A stretch of 64,000 nucleotides of DNA. It comes from Bacteroidales bacterium UBA1735. Lineage in GTDB: Bacteria > Bacteroidota > Bacteroidia > Bacteroidales > Paludibacteraceae. The DNA lies in NCBI GenBank assembly GCA_002315745.1, contig DCID01000009.1, forward strand, positions 47,975 to 111,974, read 5' to 3'. The notes beneath the pieces are model-generated. The model had not been told where the DNA came from. It made no database searches and worked only from the letters and a program-made list of their open reading frames with translations. Positions 23,810 to 33,333 of the stretch are shown here, one piece after another (position 1 is the stretch's first letter; each line of letters starts with the position of its first letter). The position numbers and the translations under genes were made by a program.

Positions 23810-26221
23810 TTAATTACTTTTCTTAGTAGCATTAACAATCAGTGTAGCCAACGAAGCGGCTACACTCGCCAAGGAAGCGGTTGCCGAAGCGATACCAACC
23901 CACTGTGTAGCGGTGATAGGCGCTTTCTCCGGCTTGGAAGGAACGATGATCTCGCAACCGGGCATGATGGAGGCTTTACTTGCCCTAGATACAGCTCCGT
24001 TGGCGTAGATGACATAGGTCTTGCTCTTACGGGCTAACTGGCTATAACCACCCGCTTGCTCGATATAGAACTTCGCTTTCTTGCCCTGTGTGAAAGTGAC
24101 GGTATTGGGATAGAGCACTTCGCCAAGCACTTTGATGGTGGAGGTCATGGTGGGTACGATGATGATATCACCATCGCGAAGCACGAAGTCTTCCTTACCA
24201 CCCGGATGGGCTAGGGCTGCGGCTAAGTTAATGGCCACGTAGTAGAAATCACCCATATCGAGTTTATTCTCGTTGACATACTCTTTGGAACTACCGGACT
24301 TATTGATCTTGAGCAGTTGTTCACGATGCAGTTTCTCTTCCTCGTCCATCTGACGCACGAGTTTAGCACCTTCTGCATACGCATATTTGGTCAATCCACC
24401 GGCTGCCTCGATTAACGAAGAGAGACGATCTTGCTTAGTCTTAAGCGCATACTGTCCATCAAAGACCACTTCGCCTCGAACCATCACGTTTTGTGCAGGG
24501 GCATAAGCGGGCGTAGTGCGAACATATACTTCGTCATTGGGTTCCAATACGAATGTGGAAGCCTCGTTATCATAAGCAATGGTGAAGAGCATCGTGTTCT
24601 TATCCGCTTCGGCAGTGGCTGCCGGATCAATGAGATGACGGATGATGTGGATCTTAGAGGTAGAAGCCTGGTCGGTCATACCTCCAGCACGCAAGATGAG
24701 GTTAGCCACGGTCTCTTTCTCGGCATAAGGATATGTGCCGGGCTCATAGACCTCACCATGAATAACGACCTCAAAGTGATCCAACTGACGCTGGCGACTA
24801 GGAATGAAGATACGATCTTCGTTATTGAGTTCCATATCTGCTGTCGCACCCGAAAGGATGTTTGCTACATTGATCTGGATAGCTTCGTAGGTACGGTCGG
24901 CTTTCATGCGATAGAGCACGGCTTGCTCAGGAACAGCCTGCTCGATGATACCTTGTGCTGTTTCCACCAACTGCTTGACCGTATGTAGGTTACCACTCAG
25001 TCCGTAGAACCCAGGACGGAACACGGCACCTTGTATCTCTAAGGTGTTTTGCGGACGGTCTAAGATGGCTTCTACCTCCAGAGTATCACCATCCATCATT
25101 CGGAACTGAGCAAACTGGGCATTGGCTACGGTATGGGTGGAAAAACCTTCGGTGGAGTTACGACGATAGACGCGTACAGCATCCGTATAGGCATCGCCCG
25201 TAAAACCGCCTGCATAATAGATGAGTTCATGGATAGTCTCGTTGGACAGTAACTCATAGTAGATGGGGCGTTTGACATTACCTTGTGCCTGTACCAGCAC
25301 GGAATAAGTGCCCACTAACACCACATCACCATCCTCCAAACGGATATTGGTCTTGGTCGCACCATTCATGAGGTATTGGTATAAGTCAACGGTACTAATG
25401 AGATTACTATTACGATACACTTTGACAGCACGTAATGTACCTGTCTCCGTGATACCACCTGCCATATAGAGGGCGTAGAGTACATCGGCAAAAGCGGTCA
25501 ATTGGTAACTGCCTGGGAAATATACTTCACCCATCACATTGACCGAGATGGAACGCGATTGACCAAGGGTCACCATCAACTGACTATTCTGATAGCGTGC
25601 GCCTAAGGTGGACTTGATCTTACGCGTAGCGGCTGCAATGGTCATACCACCAATATGCAATGGACCATAATCTTTGATCACAATGATGCCATCCGGGTTG
25701 ATCTCCTCTTCAAAAGACTCTTGACTCGCACCATAGATATTGATGTTCACAATATCGCCTGAACCTAATACGTAGTTTTGAGGAGTAGCCACGTTCATCT
25801 GCGGCTCTATCTTAGCAAACGCCTGTGCAAAGATATCGTGACCAAAGATGGTTTTCGTTACGGTAGGTTGAATGATGGTCTCAGAGTGCATCGAATCGCG
25901 ATCGATCGTCGTGTTGACACGTTGGTTAGTAGATGTAGCTTGCAAGGCGGCAACGACCGAGGTCGATTTGGTCGCCCCCACTTGACTGGCATATTCGCTC
26001 TGCAGTTTCTGCAACTGATCCATCGTGGCACCACTCTTGAGCAGTTCCTTAGCCACATTGGTGGCACTCATACCAGAGTCATATAACTCCACGGCCTTAC
26101 TAACTACTTCTTCATCCGTCAAAGCGAAGATAGGGGTAGATATACCCTGTAACAGAATAACGACAAGGGCGCATCGAAGGACACGATGCACAAATAAATT
26201 AACTTGTTGGATAGTTCTCAT
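23810..26221 (-). CDS. Polysaccharide export outer-membrane protein with SLBB repeats (Wza-like)
   Basis: 803 residues. ATG 26221 gives a signal peptide (VHRVLRCALVVILLQGISTP) shortly after the promoter; the open frame continues upstream across the promoter and is not used. A helical region (30-80) is followed by the Poly_export block GSGDIVNINIYGAS (about 155) and then about six SLBB beta-grasp repeats with the recurring pattern VQAQGNVKRPIYYEL, IQGAVFRPGFYGL, VIHGEVYEPGTYPY, VRGEVVFDGQYAL and VLGEVLYPNTVTF. A small hydrophobic C-terminal segment (WVGIASATASLASVAASLAT) ends the protein. Forms the export channel for capsule or exopolysaccharide. In operon with ugd. Confidence 0.93.
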   Translation of the reverse strand: MRTIQQVNLFVHRVLRCALVVILLQGISTPIFALTDEEVVSKAVELYDSGMSATNVAKELLKSGATMDQLQKLQSEYASQVGATKSTSVVAALQATSTNQRVNTTIDRDSMHSETIIQPTVTKTIFGHDIFAQAFAKIEPQMNVATPQNYVLGSGDIVNINIYGASQESFEEEINPDGIIVIKDYGPLHIGGMTIAAATRKIKSTLGARYQNSQLMVTLGQSRSISVNVMGEVYFPGSYQLTAFADVLYALYMAGGITETGTLRAVKVYRNSNLISTVDLYQYLMNGATKTNIRLEDGDVVLVGTYSVLVQAQGNVKRPIYYELLSNETIHELIYYAGGFTGDAYTDAVRVYRRNSTEGFSTHTVANAQFAQFRMMDGDTLEVEAILDRPQNTLEIQGAVFRPGFYGLSGNLHTVKQLVETAQGIIEQAVPEQAVLYRMKADRTYEAIQINVANILSGATADMELNNEDRIFIPSRQRQLDHFEVVIHGEVYEPGTYPYAEKETVANLILRAGGMTDQASTSKIHIIRHLIDPAATAEADKNTMLFTIAYDNEASTFVLEPNDEVYVRTTPAYAPAQNVMVRGEVVFDGQYALKTKQDRLSSLIEAAGGLTKYAYAEGAKLVRQMDEEEKLHREQLLKINKSGSSKEYVNENKLDMGDFYYVAINLAAALAHPGGKEDFVLRDGDIIIVPTMTSTIKVLGEVLYPNTVTFTQGKKAKFYIEQAGGYSQLARKSKTYVIYANGAVSRASKASIMPGCEIIVPSKPEKAPITATQWVGIASATASLASVAASLATLIVNATKKSN

Positions 26222-26258
26222 ATTCAAAAAAGTGTTTATAAAGTCATAATAAATCGCG

Positions 26259-26290
26259 CAAAGGTACACTTTTTTATTGACATACGCAAG
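26259..26290 (-). promoter_or_regulatory. Promoter for the SLBB export protein-ugd operon
   Basis: Minus-strand CTTG (26287-26290, one mismatch to TTTG), 20 bp, TACCTTTG (26259-26266). Back-to-back with the promoter at 26359-26390. Confidence 0.7.
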
Positions 26291-26358
26291 CGCAAGCGCG
26301 AAAAAAGCGCAGATATTTGACTTTTTTAACTAAAATAGCCATTTTTTTCAGGGTAAAA

Positions 26359-26390
26359 CTTGCATATAACAAAGAAAAGTAGTACTTTTG
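26359..26390 (+). promoter_or_regulatory. Promoter for the DUF2723 gene
   Basis: CTTG (26359-26362, one mismatch), 20-bp spacer with GCATATAACAAAG, TACTTTTG (26383-26390); 29 bp before the ATG. Confidence 0.75.
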
Positions 26391-26418
26391 CATGCTAATT
26401 TAGGTATATTATACGCTA

Positions 26419-29400
26419 ATGAAAAATTTCAAACTTTGGAATGTGGTCTGCGGTTGGATAGTGTTTACCATAGCTGCAGCTACGTATTTGATGACGATCG
26501 AGCCCACTGCTAGTTTTTGGGACTGTGGTGAGTTTATCGCGAGTGCACACAAGTTAGACGTAGGTCACCCACCTGGAGCACCATTCTTCATGATGATGGG
26601 ACACTTCTTCTCGCTCTTTGCTAGTGACAATAGTCATGTGGCGATGTGCGTGAATGCAATGTCCGCGTTGGCAAGTGCGTTCTGTATCCTGTTCCTTTTC
26701 TGGACGATTACCGCACTCGGACGTAAGTTGGTTCAGCCCGATATGCTGAGCCGTGGCATTGCGTTGCTCGGCGCAGGTGCAGTCGGTGCATTGGCTTACA
26801 CGTTCTCGGATACGTTCTGGTTCTCCGCGGTCGAAGGCGAAGTATATGCTTCGTCGTCACTCTTTACGGCAGTGGTGTTCTGGCTTATCCTCAAATGGGA
26901 CGAACATGCGGACGAAGAAGGTTCGGATAAGTGGCTGATTCTTATCGCGTACTTGATGGGACTGAGTATAGGTGTGCACTTGCTGAACCTGCTGACTATT
27001 CCGGCTATTGTACTGGTTTATTACTTCCGCCGTTACGATTTCTCGTGGAAGGGTGTGATCAATGCCTTCCTCATCTCGTGCGTGATCTTAGTGGCTATCC
27101 TCTATGGTATCATCCCGGGTGTACCAACGATTATCGGTTGGTTTGAGTTGCTGTTTGTTAACGGATTAGGTTGCCCATTCAATACAGGTCTCGCTGTTTG
27201 CTTAGTTCTGATGGTGGCTGTACTGGTGTGGGGAATATGGTATTCGTACAAAAAACTTTCAACTATTGGAACGGATGGAACTTCTTCAACCAACAAGAAC
27301 CTTTGGCGTTGGATCAATACAGGTGTGTTAATGGTATCCGTCATCTTGATCGGTTACTCGTCCTATGCGTGTCTGGTTATTCGTTCGAATGCCGATACAC
27401 CGATGGATCAGAACTCGCCCGATAATGTATTCTCGCTTAAGTACTACTTGAACCGCGAGCAGTATGGCGATCGTCCTCTCTTCTATGGACAGACCTATAA
27501 TGCACCTGTCAAACTGAAGATTCAGGGTAACATGTGTATCCCCGTGGAGAAAGTGGGACATGCGCAGTATGCACCGGCACCGAAAGTAGAAGGACAGAAA
27601 GATCGTTATGCCATCACGGGCTATAAGACTTCGTACGAGTATATGGATCAGTTTATGATGCTCTTCCCCCGTATGTACTCGGCACAAGGCAGCCACGTGT
27701 CTGCGTATAAGCAGTGGGCAAATGTCAAAGGTCGTCGTGTGCGCTACGACTATTGTGGTCAGCAGAAAACAGACTATTGCCCGACGTTCGGAGAGAACCT
27801 ACGTTTCTTCTTCCGCTATCAAGTCAACTTCATGTACTGGCGTTACTTCATGTGGAACTTCTCGGGTCGTCAAAATGACTTGCAGTCCTATGGCGATTTG
27901 AGTAAGGGTAACTGGATTACCGGTATCCCATTTATCGATAATGCCATGTTAGGCGATCAGGATGCGTTGCCTACTGAGCTCAAGGAGAATAAAGGACATA
28001 ATGTCTATTACATGTTACCATTGATTTTAGGTATCATCGGTATCATTTGGCAACTAAGTAAGAAACAGGGTGGGGGACAGAACTTCACCATCACCTTCCT
28101 GCTTTTCTTCTTGACAGGCTTGGCTATCGTTCTCTACCTCAACCAGACACCTTATCAGCCTCGTGAACGAGATTATGCGTATGCGGGTTCGTTCTATGCG
28201 TTCTGTATTTGGATTGGATTTGCGGTGCTCGCCATCTATGAGTGGCTAACGAAGAAGACGGATAATAAAGCCATTCATACGGCAGCGGCAGTGGTAGTCA
28301 CTGTGGTGTGCCTGCTCGTCCCTGTGCAGATGGCTAGTCAAAACTGGGACGATCACGATCGTAGTCAACGATATAGTTGCCGTGATTTTGGTGCGAACTA
28401 CCTCAAGTCCTGTGAGAAAGATGGTATCATCTTCTCCAACGGCGATAACGATACTTTCCCACTATGGTATAACCAAGAGGTTGAGGAGGTTGGTTCGGAT
28501 CTGCGTGTATGCAACTTGTCGTACTTACAGACCGATTGGTATATCGCTCAAATGAAACGCCCATACTACGAGTCTTCGGCACTGCCTATCTCGTGGGAAT
28601 ATAAGGACTTTATGCCTGGTACCAACGAGGTGGTTTGGGTGGAGAATAAACTCAATGCACCGCTCGAAGTGGGCAAGGCATTTGATTTCTTGCGCTCCGA
28701 CGATCCACGAACCAAACGCGATGGAGAGAACTATATTCCATCCAATCAACTCTATATCGAAGGTCTCAATGGTGAGCATATCAACATCAAATCGGCTCGT
28801 CGTTATACCCGCTCCGAGATGATGATCATGGAGATGCTTTCGCAGATATCTAAGTCGAATTGGGAGCGTCCTATCTACTTCGCTGTGACAGTAGGTAATG
28901 ACTATTACCTCGGATTAGAGCCGTATTTCGAGTTGACCGGTTTGGCTTATCGGATCACCCCCATCCGCAGTAGCAATGGACAACCTCGTGTGAACACAGA
29001 GATCATGTACGATAACATGATGCATAAGTTCGCGTATGGTAATATGAATATCCCAGGTATCTATATCGACGAGAACCTGATGCGTATGTGCCGTACACAC
29101 CGTATGATGTTCATGGAGTTGGCGGAAGCCCTCATTCGTGAAGGTAAACGCGACCAATGTCGCGAGGTCTTAGATTATGCGGAGCAGATGCTGCCGGGTT
29201 ACAATGTACCATACGATTACACCTCGGCTTCGATGGCGTCGCTGTATTATATGTTAGGCACGGATGAGGATAAAACCAAAGCCAATGCTCTTCTGGACAA
29301 TGTGGCGAACAACTGCTGCGAGTACCTGCAATGGGGTGCGCAACTGGATAAACGTCAACGAGCAGCGGCACAATCAACCCTTGGACATCAGTCTGCGGTA

Positions 29401-29493
29401 CTTGGTTACACTTTGCAACTGCTGGAGCGTCATCATCAGGATGAACTATTAGATAAATATTATCCTATTTATTCACAATATGCAAGTAGATAA
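26419..29493 (+). CDS. DUF2723 family large membrane protein
   Basis: 1024 residues, a member of the DUF2723 family characteristic of Bacteroidetes, related in fold to protein O-mannosyl- and other GT-C glycosyltransferases. About twelve membrane segments lie in residues 10-640. The luminal loop signature TASFWDCGEFIASAHKL (about 30-46, acidic Asp/Glu as in GT-C enzymes) and the block QPRERDYAYAGSFYAFCIW are typical. A soluble part (about 650-1024) follows, with FSNGDNDTFPLWYNQE and a helical end. A role in protein glycosylation of exported proteins is a family-level inference. The next gene overlaps by 14 bp. Confidence 0.9.
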   Translation: MKNFKLWNVVCGWIVFTIAAATYLMTIEPTASFWDCGEFIASAHKLDVGHPPGAPFFMMMGHFFSLFASDNSHVAMCVNAMSALASAFCILFLFWTITALGRKLVQPDMLSRGIALLGAGAVGALAYTFSDTFWFSAVEGEVYASSSLFTAVVFWLILKWDEHADEEGSDKWLILIAYLMGLSIGVHLLNLLTIPAIVLVYYFRRYDFSWKGVINAFLISCVILVAILYGIIPGVPTIIGWFELLFVNGLGCPFNTGLAVCLVLMVAVLVWGIWYSYKKLSTIGTDGTSSTNKNLWRWINTGVLMVSVILIGYSSYACLVIRSNADTPMDQNSPDNVFSLKYYLNREQYGDRPLFYGQTYNAPVKLKIQGNMCIPVEKVGHAQYAPAPKVEGQKDRYAITGYKTSYEYMDQFMMLFPRMYSAQGSHVSAYKQWANVKGRRVRYDYCGQQKTDYCPTFGENLRFFFRYQVNFMYWRYFMWNFSGRQNDLQSYGDLSKGNWITGIPFIDNAMLGDQDALPTELKENKGHNVYYMLPLILGIIGIIWQLSKKQGGGQNFTITFLLFFLTGLAIVLYLNQTPYQPRERDYAYAGSFYAFCIWIGFAVLAIYEWLTKKTDNKAIHTAAAVVVTVVCLLVPVQMASQNWDDHDRSQRYSCRDFGANYLKSCEKDGIIFSNGDNDTFPLWYNQEVEEVGSDLRVCNLSYLQTDWYIAQMKRPYYESSALPISWEYKDFMPGTNEVVWVENKLNAPLEVGKAFDFLRSDDPRTKRDGENYIPSNQLYIEGLNGEHINIKSARRYTRSEMMIMEMLSQISKSNWERPIYFAVTVGNDYYLGLEPYFELTGLAYRITPIRSSNGQPRVNTEIMYDNMMHKFAYGNMNIPGIYIDENLMRMCRTHRMMFMELAEALIREGKRDQCREVLDYAEQMLPGYNVPYDYTSASMASLYYMLGTDEDKTKANALLDNVANNCCEYLQWGAQLDKRQRAAAQSTLGHQSAVLGYTLQLLERHHQDELLDKYYPIYSQYASR

Positions 29494-30610
29494 AATCCCC
29501 GTCCTACTGCTAACGGGTTATCTTGGCAGCGGTAAGACTACTCTTCTCAATCGTATCCTCGCTAATCAGGCGGGGATACGTTTTGCCGTCATCGTCAATG
29601 ATATCGGCGAAGTGAATATCGATGCCTCCCTTATTCAAAAGGGTGGTGTCGTCAGTCAGAATGACGATAATCTCTTAGCTCTCACCAATGGCTGTATCTG
29701 CTGTACCCTCAAGATGGATCTGGTACAGCAACTGCACGACTTGTGTGTGGCGCGTCAGTTTGATTATATCGTCATCGAAGCAAGTGGTATATGTGAACCT
29801 GCGCCTATCGCGCAGACCATCTGTTCCTATCGTCAAATGGTACCATTCACCGAGGATCCTATCCCCGTGTTGGATAACATCATTACGGTGGTGGATGCGC
29901 TCCGTTTGTCCACCGAGTTTGCAGACTTGGATACGAAGATTAACCAACATTTCGAGGAAGGTACAGAGGATCTGGCATCCCTCGTCATCCAGCAGATAGA
30001 GTTTTGTAATCTCATCTTGCTCAACAAAGCGAGCGAGGTTCCTGCTGAGCAGTTGGAGAAAGTGCGTACGATCGTGCGGGCAATCCAACCCAAAGCAGAG
30101 ATCATCGACTGCGACTACTGTGATGTACCTTTCGAGAAGATGTTAAATACGCGTCTCTTTAACTTTGACGAAGTAGCAGGTAGTGCTGCATGGATAGAAG
30201 GGGTCGAAGGCGATGTCGAAGAGGAGGAAGAAGGCGAAGCGCTTGAATATGGTATAGAGACGTTTGTTTACTATCGTCGCCGTCCGTTTAACTTATCGCT
30301 CTTTGACGATTTTGTGGCACGCCAGTGGCCTAAGTCGGTCATTCGCTGCAAAGGTATGTGCTATTTCTCCGACGAGTACGATATGTGCTATCTCTTTGAA
30401 CAAGCCGGTAAACAACTCTCCGTCAAGCAATGTGGCGAGTTTTATGCTACTATGCCCAAGGACGAGTTAGACCATGCCTTAGCGACAGATCCTGTACTCC
30501 AACGCGATTGGGATGAACAGTATGGTGACCGTATGCAAAAACTCGTCTTTATCGGTCAACGAATGGATAAAGAGGCGATTACGGCAGCGTTAGACGCATG
30601 CTTGGATTAG
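29480..30610 (+). CDS. COG0523 (CobW/G3E) family GTPase, putative metal chaperone
   Basis: 376 residues. P-loop GYLGSGKT (13-20), metal-binding CxCC motif NGCICCTLK (about 71-79), switch block IEASGICEPAPIA and the base-recognition motif NKAS (NKxD in most GTPases). An acidic segment (VEGDVEEEEEGEALEYG, about 240-256) precedes the C-terminal CobW_C domain, which contains RRRPFN and IRCKGMCYF. Family members deliver zinc or other metals to client enzymes; no client is visible nearby. It overlaps DUF2723 by 14 bp at its start and aroB by 4 bp tail to tail. Confidence 0.9.
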   Translation: MQVDKIPVLLLTGYLGSGKTTLLNRILANQAGIRFAVIVNDIGEVNIDASLIQKGGVVSQNDDNLLALTNGCICCTLKMDLVQQLHDLCVARQFDYIVIEASGICEPAPIAQTICSYRQMVPFTEDPIPVLDNIITVVDALRLSTEFADLDTKINQHFEEGTEDLASLVIQQIEFCNLILLNKASEVPAEQLEKVRTIVRAIQPKAEIIDCDYCDVPFEKMLNTRLFNFDEVAGSAAWIEGVEGDVEEEEEGEALEYGIETFVYYRRRPFNLSLFDDFVARQWPKSVIRCKGMCYFSDEYDMCYLFEQAGKQLSVKQCGEFYATMPKDELDHALATDPVLQRDWDEQYGDRMQKLVFIGQRMDKEAITAALDACLD

Positions 30611-31575
30611 AGAGAAAAAAGGTAATCGAGGGCTTCTAAGATCGTCCTTTCATTGACGACTTGACCAATCTGTGGAGACCCTGTTTTTGTCAATAGAGTG
30701 AATGTGATGCCTTCGGGTGTCACATTCTTTTTGTCGCTGCGCATCTTCTCAATGAGTGCGCCCATCTCTTTGCAATGGCATTGTGGTTTGCCGTAGTGCG
30801 CAATCATAATCGAAGTCAGTTGGGTCAACGGCTCGCGCGGACAGTCTAACTGCACGACGCTCAGATATAGTTCGGCAATCATGCCCCACACGACGGCATA
30901 ACCATGAGGAATAGCACCTTGCGCCTGCTCCTCCAAGGCATGTCCAACTGTGTGCCCGAAATTAAGCACTTGACGCAGTCCGTTTTCGGTAGGGTCTTGC
31001 TCGACAATACCCTTCTTATATTGCACGCTCGCGCGTATGAGTGGCGCTATGTCCATCTCACGGTCGGGAGGTGTGAGTGGTTGTCCGCTTAGCAATTGTG
31101 TTTTGAGTATCTCACCATAACCCGACAACCATTGTTCATTGGGTAATGTGGTTAAAAATGCCGGCTCGATGATGGTATCTATGGGTTGGTGAAAAGCCCC
31201 CACACGGTTCTTTAAGCCAGCGAAGTTGACACCGGTCTTGCCACCAATAGACGCATCGACCATAGCAAGTAAGGTGGTGGGAATATTGATATAATCGATC
31301 CCGCGCACATAGGTCGCTGCCGCAAAACCGCCCATATCGGTCACACTGCCGCCTCCGATGTTAATCAGCAACGCATGGCGGGTGGCTTGATGGTCATTGA
31401 GGAAAGTCCATATCTGCTCTATGGTCTCCAAACCCTTATGCGCCTCGTCTCCTGCAATCCGCAAAGTGGGATAGGGTAATGCCCCTAACACCGCCTGAGC
31501 ATCTACACACGCATCCTGCACCACAAAGATCTGTGTTGCCTCGTATCGTTGCAATATAGTAGCTAATTCACTCAT
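30607..31575 (-). CDS. aroB: 3-dehydroquinate synthase
   Basis: Second enzyme of the shikimate pathway; NAD- and metal-dependent. 322 residues, slightly shorter than the usual 350 because the amino terminus is compact. Motifs: NIGGGSVTDMGGFAAATYVRG and PTTLLAMVDASIGGKTGVN, and the zinc-binding LNFGHTVGHALE with PHGYAVVWGM. The ATG lies in a CACT/AGTG tetranucleotide array that also contains the stop of the exosortase gene 20 bp upstream. Same strand as tsaD and exosortase. Confidence 0.95.
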   Translation of the reverse strand: MSELATILQRYEATQIFVVQDACVDAQAVLGALPYPTLRIAGDEAHKGLETIEQIWTFLNDHQATRHALLINIGGGSVTDMGGFAAATYVRGIDYINIPTTLLAMVDASIGGKTGVNFAGLKNRVGAFHQPIDTIIEPAFLTTLPNEQWLSGYGEILKTQLLSGQPLTPPDREMDIAPLIRASVQYKKGIVEQDPTENGLRQVLNFGHTVGHALEEQAQGAIPHGYAVVWGMIAELYLSVVQLDCPREPLTQLTSIMIAHYGKPQCHCKEMGALIEKMRSDKKNVTPEGITFTLLTKTGSPQIGQVVNERTILEALDYLFSL

Positions 31576-31600
31576 TCACTCACTCACTCACTCACTCACT
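31569..31600. repeat. Tetranucleotide array at the exosortase-aroB junction
   Basis: CACT, CATT, then six perfect CACT units (31577-31600) on the plus strand. The exosortase stop (31596-31598) and the aroB start (31573-31575) both lie inside it. Confidence 0.95.
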
Positions 31601-32201
31601 CCCCTCTCACCCTTTCCACATAATAAACCCACAGTAGGAACATGAACCCGTAGAATAGGTACTTAAAAATATAGGTATGCATCAACTCAAAGAGCTCGGG
31701 ATGGTGCTCAATGATGAGTGTGATGCACACGATGCGAAAGATATTAAATCCATATAGCAGTACCATACACAATAGTGTATATAACAACTTTATTCCTAAG
31801 GCTTTATCTAAAAAACTACCAAAAGGGGTCTGACCCCAATTGGTAGTTTTTGGGGTAGCAAGCATGATGCATAGCCAGATAAAACATTGTTTGAAGGGTG
31901 TACAACCCCATACGATACGGGTGGCGCTACCGCTTTCAAAACGCAAGGTGTAGGTATTGACTAGATAGATGGTGTCGCGGAAAAGGGACACAATCCAATA
32001 GACCGCATTGGCGATGTTTTCTGCCATCCACGTGAAGGGAGCGGTAATGTCTAGTCCAAACCACGTGACCATCTCGCCCGCCTCGTCTCCTGAGACAGTA
32101 TATTTCCAAAAGTAATTACTTACCAGCAACACCACCACAAAAAGGATGATGTCGCGATGGGCAAGCCACTTAGATTTGAGTTTTGGCGAAAGGTACTTCA
32201 T
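31596..32201 (-). CDS. Exosortase/archaeosortase family protein with an in-frame palindrome
   Basis: 201 residues from ATG 32201 (an upstream ATG at 32252 would add 17 residues and overlap tsaD by 83 bp). Integral membrane cysteine transpeptidase family: the catalytic cysteine is in RIVWGCTPFKQ, the arginine in FNIFRIVCI, and the histidine in LMHTYIFKYL. About six membrane segments. Between the second and third conserved blocks the protein contains KTTNWGQTPFGSFLDKALG, most of it encoded by a 41-bp palindrome (31811-31851) that relatives would not be expected to carry. Exosortases process and anchor exported proteins with C-terminal sorting tags; no tagged substrate is seen in this window. 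Confidence 0.82.
   Translation of the reverse strand: MKYLSPKLKSKWLAHRDIILFVVVLLVSNYFWKYTVSGDEAGEMVTWFGLDITAPFTWMAENIANAVYWIVSLFRDTIYLVNTYTLRFESGSATRIVWGCTPFKQCFIWLCIMLATPKTTNWGQTPFGSFLDKALGIKLLYTLLCMVLLYGFNIFRIVCITLIIEHHPELFELMHTYIFKYLFYGFMFLLWVYYVERVRGE
31811..31851. repeat. 41-bp near-perfect palindrome inside the exosortase gene
   Basis: Arms AAAAACTACCAA (31811-31822) and TTGGTAGTTTTT (31840-31851), an AA/AA internal pair, and an inner stem GGGGTC/GACCCC around one T. REP-like in form. The mRNA would form a very stable hairpin. Confidence 0.95.
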
Positions 32202-33249
32202 CGATGGGACAAAAATCGGAATCTTGGTACTTAAAATAGCCCGCTTGGGCAATCATGGCGGCATTGTCTGTGGTGAACGAGAAAGGTGGAATAAACACCT
32301 CCCAATGGAAACGCTTGCCGTAGTCAATAAACGCATCACGCAGCCCACTATTCGCGCTCACGCCACCTGCCACCGCTACGCGGTTGATTTGCAAGTCTTG
32401 TGCCGCTTTCTTGAGCTGACGCATTAGCACATCAATGATCGTATATTGAAGGCTTGCACATAGGTCTTCTTTGAGGTGCGGAACGGCTTCCACTAACTGC
32501 TCCACGGTCTCTAATTGCTTGGCTTTCATTAGGTCGCGTATCGTATAGAGGAAGGAGGTCTTCAGCCCCGAAAAGGAGTAGTCATAGTTGGGAATATGAG
32601 GTTCGGCGAAAGCGAATGCTTTGGGATTGCCTTCATGAGCTAGTTTATCTATCCACGGACCGCCGGGGTAGGGCAGCCCTAACACTTTGGCACATTTATC
32701 GAACGCCTCTCCTGCTGCGTCATCAATTGTCTGCCCGATGATCTGCATGTCGTTGTATGCCTTAACGAGGACAATCTGGCTGTTGCCGCCACTCACGAGC
32801 AGGCAAAGGAACGGGAAAGCAGGGTGTTTGATTTCCACGCCTTGCAGTTTCGGGTTGGATGCGATATAGTCCGCACTAGGTTCAACAAAGTGCGCCATAA
32901 TATGCCCCTGCAAGTGATTGACATCAATGAGTGGAATTCCCAATGATTGAGCCAAACCTTTGGCGAATGAGGTACCCACAAGCAGGCTGCCGAGCAATCC
33001 TGGCCCCCGCGTAAAGGCAATGGCAGAGAGATCTTCCTTAGCGATGCCTGCGTGTTTGATAGCCGTATCGACGACAGGGATGATGTTGAGCTGATGGGCG
33101 CGACTAGCGAGTTCGGGTACGACACCTCCAAACTCCTCGTGCACTTTCTGCGACGCTGTCACATTGCTCATCAGCAGTCCATCTCGAATGACCGCCGCCG
33201 ACGTATCATCGCAACTTGACTCTATGGCCAAAATGGTTATAGGATTCAT
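32170..33249 (-). CDS. tsaD: tRNA N6-adenosine threonylcarbamoyltransferase
   Basis: Catalytic subunit of the t6A37 tRNA modification enzyme, an ASKHA-fold protein. 359 residues. Amino-terminal ESSCDDTSAAV, metal-binding histidines H112 and H116 (NHLQGHIMAH), LLVSGGNSQIV, VAGGVSANSGLR and TDNAAMIAQAG are all present. The start follows a promoter at 33278-33308, which is interleaved with the waaA promoter. The 3' end overlaps the exosortase gene by 32 bp. Confidence 0.97.
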   Translation of the reverse strand: MNPITILAIESSCDDTSAAVIRDGLLMSNVTASQKVHEEFGGVVPELASRAHQLNIIPVVDTAIKHAGIAKEDLSAIAFTRGPGLLGSLLVGTSFAKGLAQSLGIPLIDVNHLQGHIMAHFVEPSADYIASNPKLQGVEIKHPAFPFLCLLVSGGNSQIVLVKAYNDMQIIGQTIDDAAGEAFDKCAKVLGLPYPGGPWIDKLAHEGNPKAFAFAEPHIPNYDYSFSGLKTSFLYTIRDLMKAKQLETVEQLVEAVPHLKEDLCASLQYTIIDVLMRQLKKAAQDLQINRVAVAGGVSANSGLRDAFIDYGKRFHWEVFIPPFSFTTDNAAMIAQAGYFKYQDSDFCPIDEVPFAKTQI

Positions 33250-33277
33250 GATTTCTATTTCAGAATGAAAAACGCTG

Positions 33278-33308
33278 CAAAATTACAAAAAAATTTGCAT
33301 ATATCAAA
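33278..33308 (-). promoter_or_regulatory. Promoter for tsaD, interleaved with the waaA promoter
   Basis: Minus-strand TTTG (33305-33308), 19 bp, TAATTTTG (33278-33285). Its -33 box lies within the spacer of the plus-strand promoter 33294-33325. Confidence 0.8.
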
Positions 33309-33325
33309 AAAAAGTTGTAATTTTG
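33294..33325 (+). promoter_or_regulatory. Promoter for waaA, interleaved with the tsaD promoter
   Basis: TTTG (33294-33297), 20-bp spacer starting GCATATATCAAAA, TAATTTTG (33318-33325). Confidence 0.85.
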
Positions 33326-33333
33326 CCCGATTT

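Noticed and set aside
32793..33131. LPLPLRGG-like peptide in the antisense-phase frame of tsaD as a further copy of the in-frame element
   Set aside because: It is out of the tsaD frame, and the DNA lacks the hairpin and the GGGGCTT tail; chance resemblance.
33265..33333. Start of waaA at ATG 33265
   Set aside because: This ATG lies upstream of the promoter boxes at 33294-33325, and the extra residues do not match the family.
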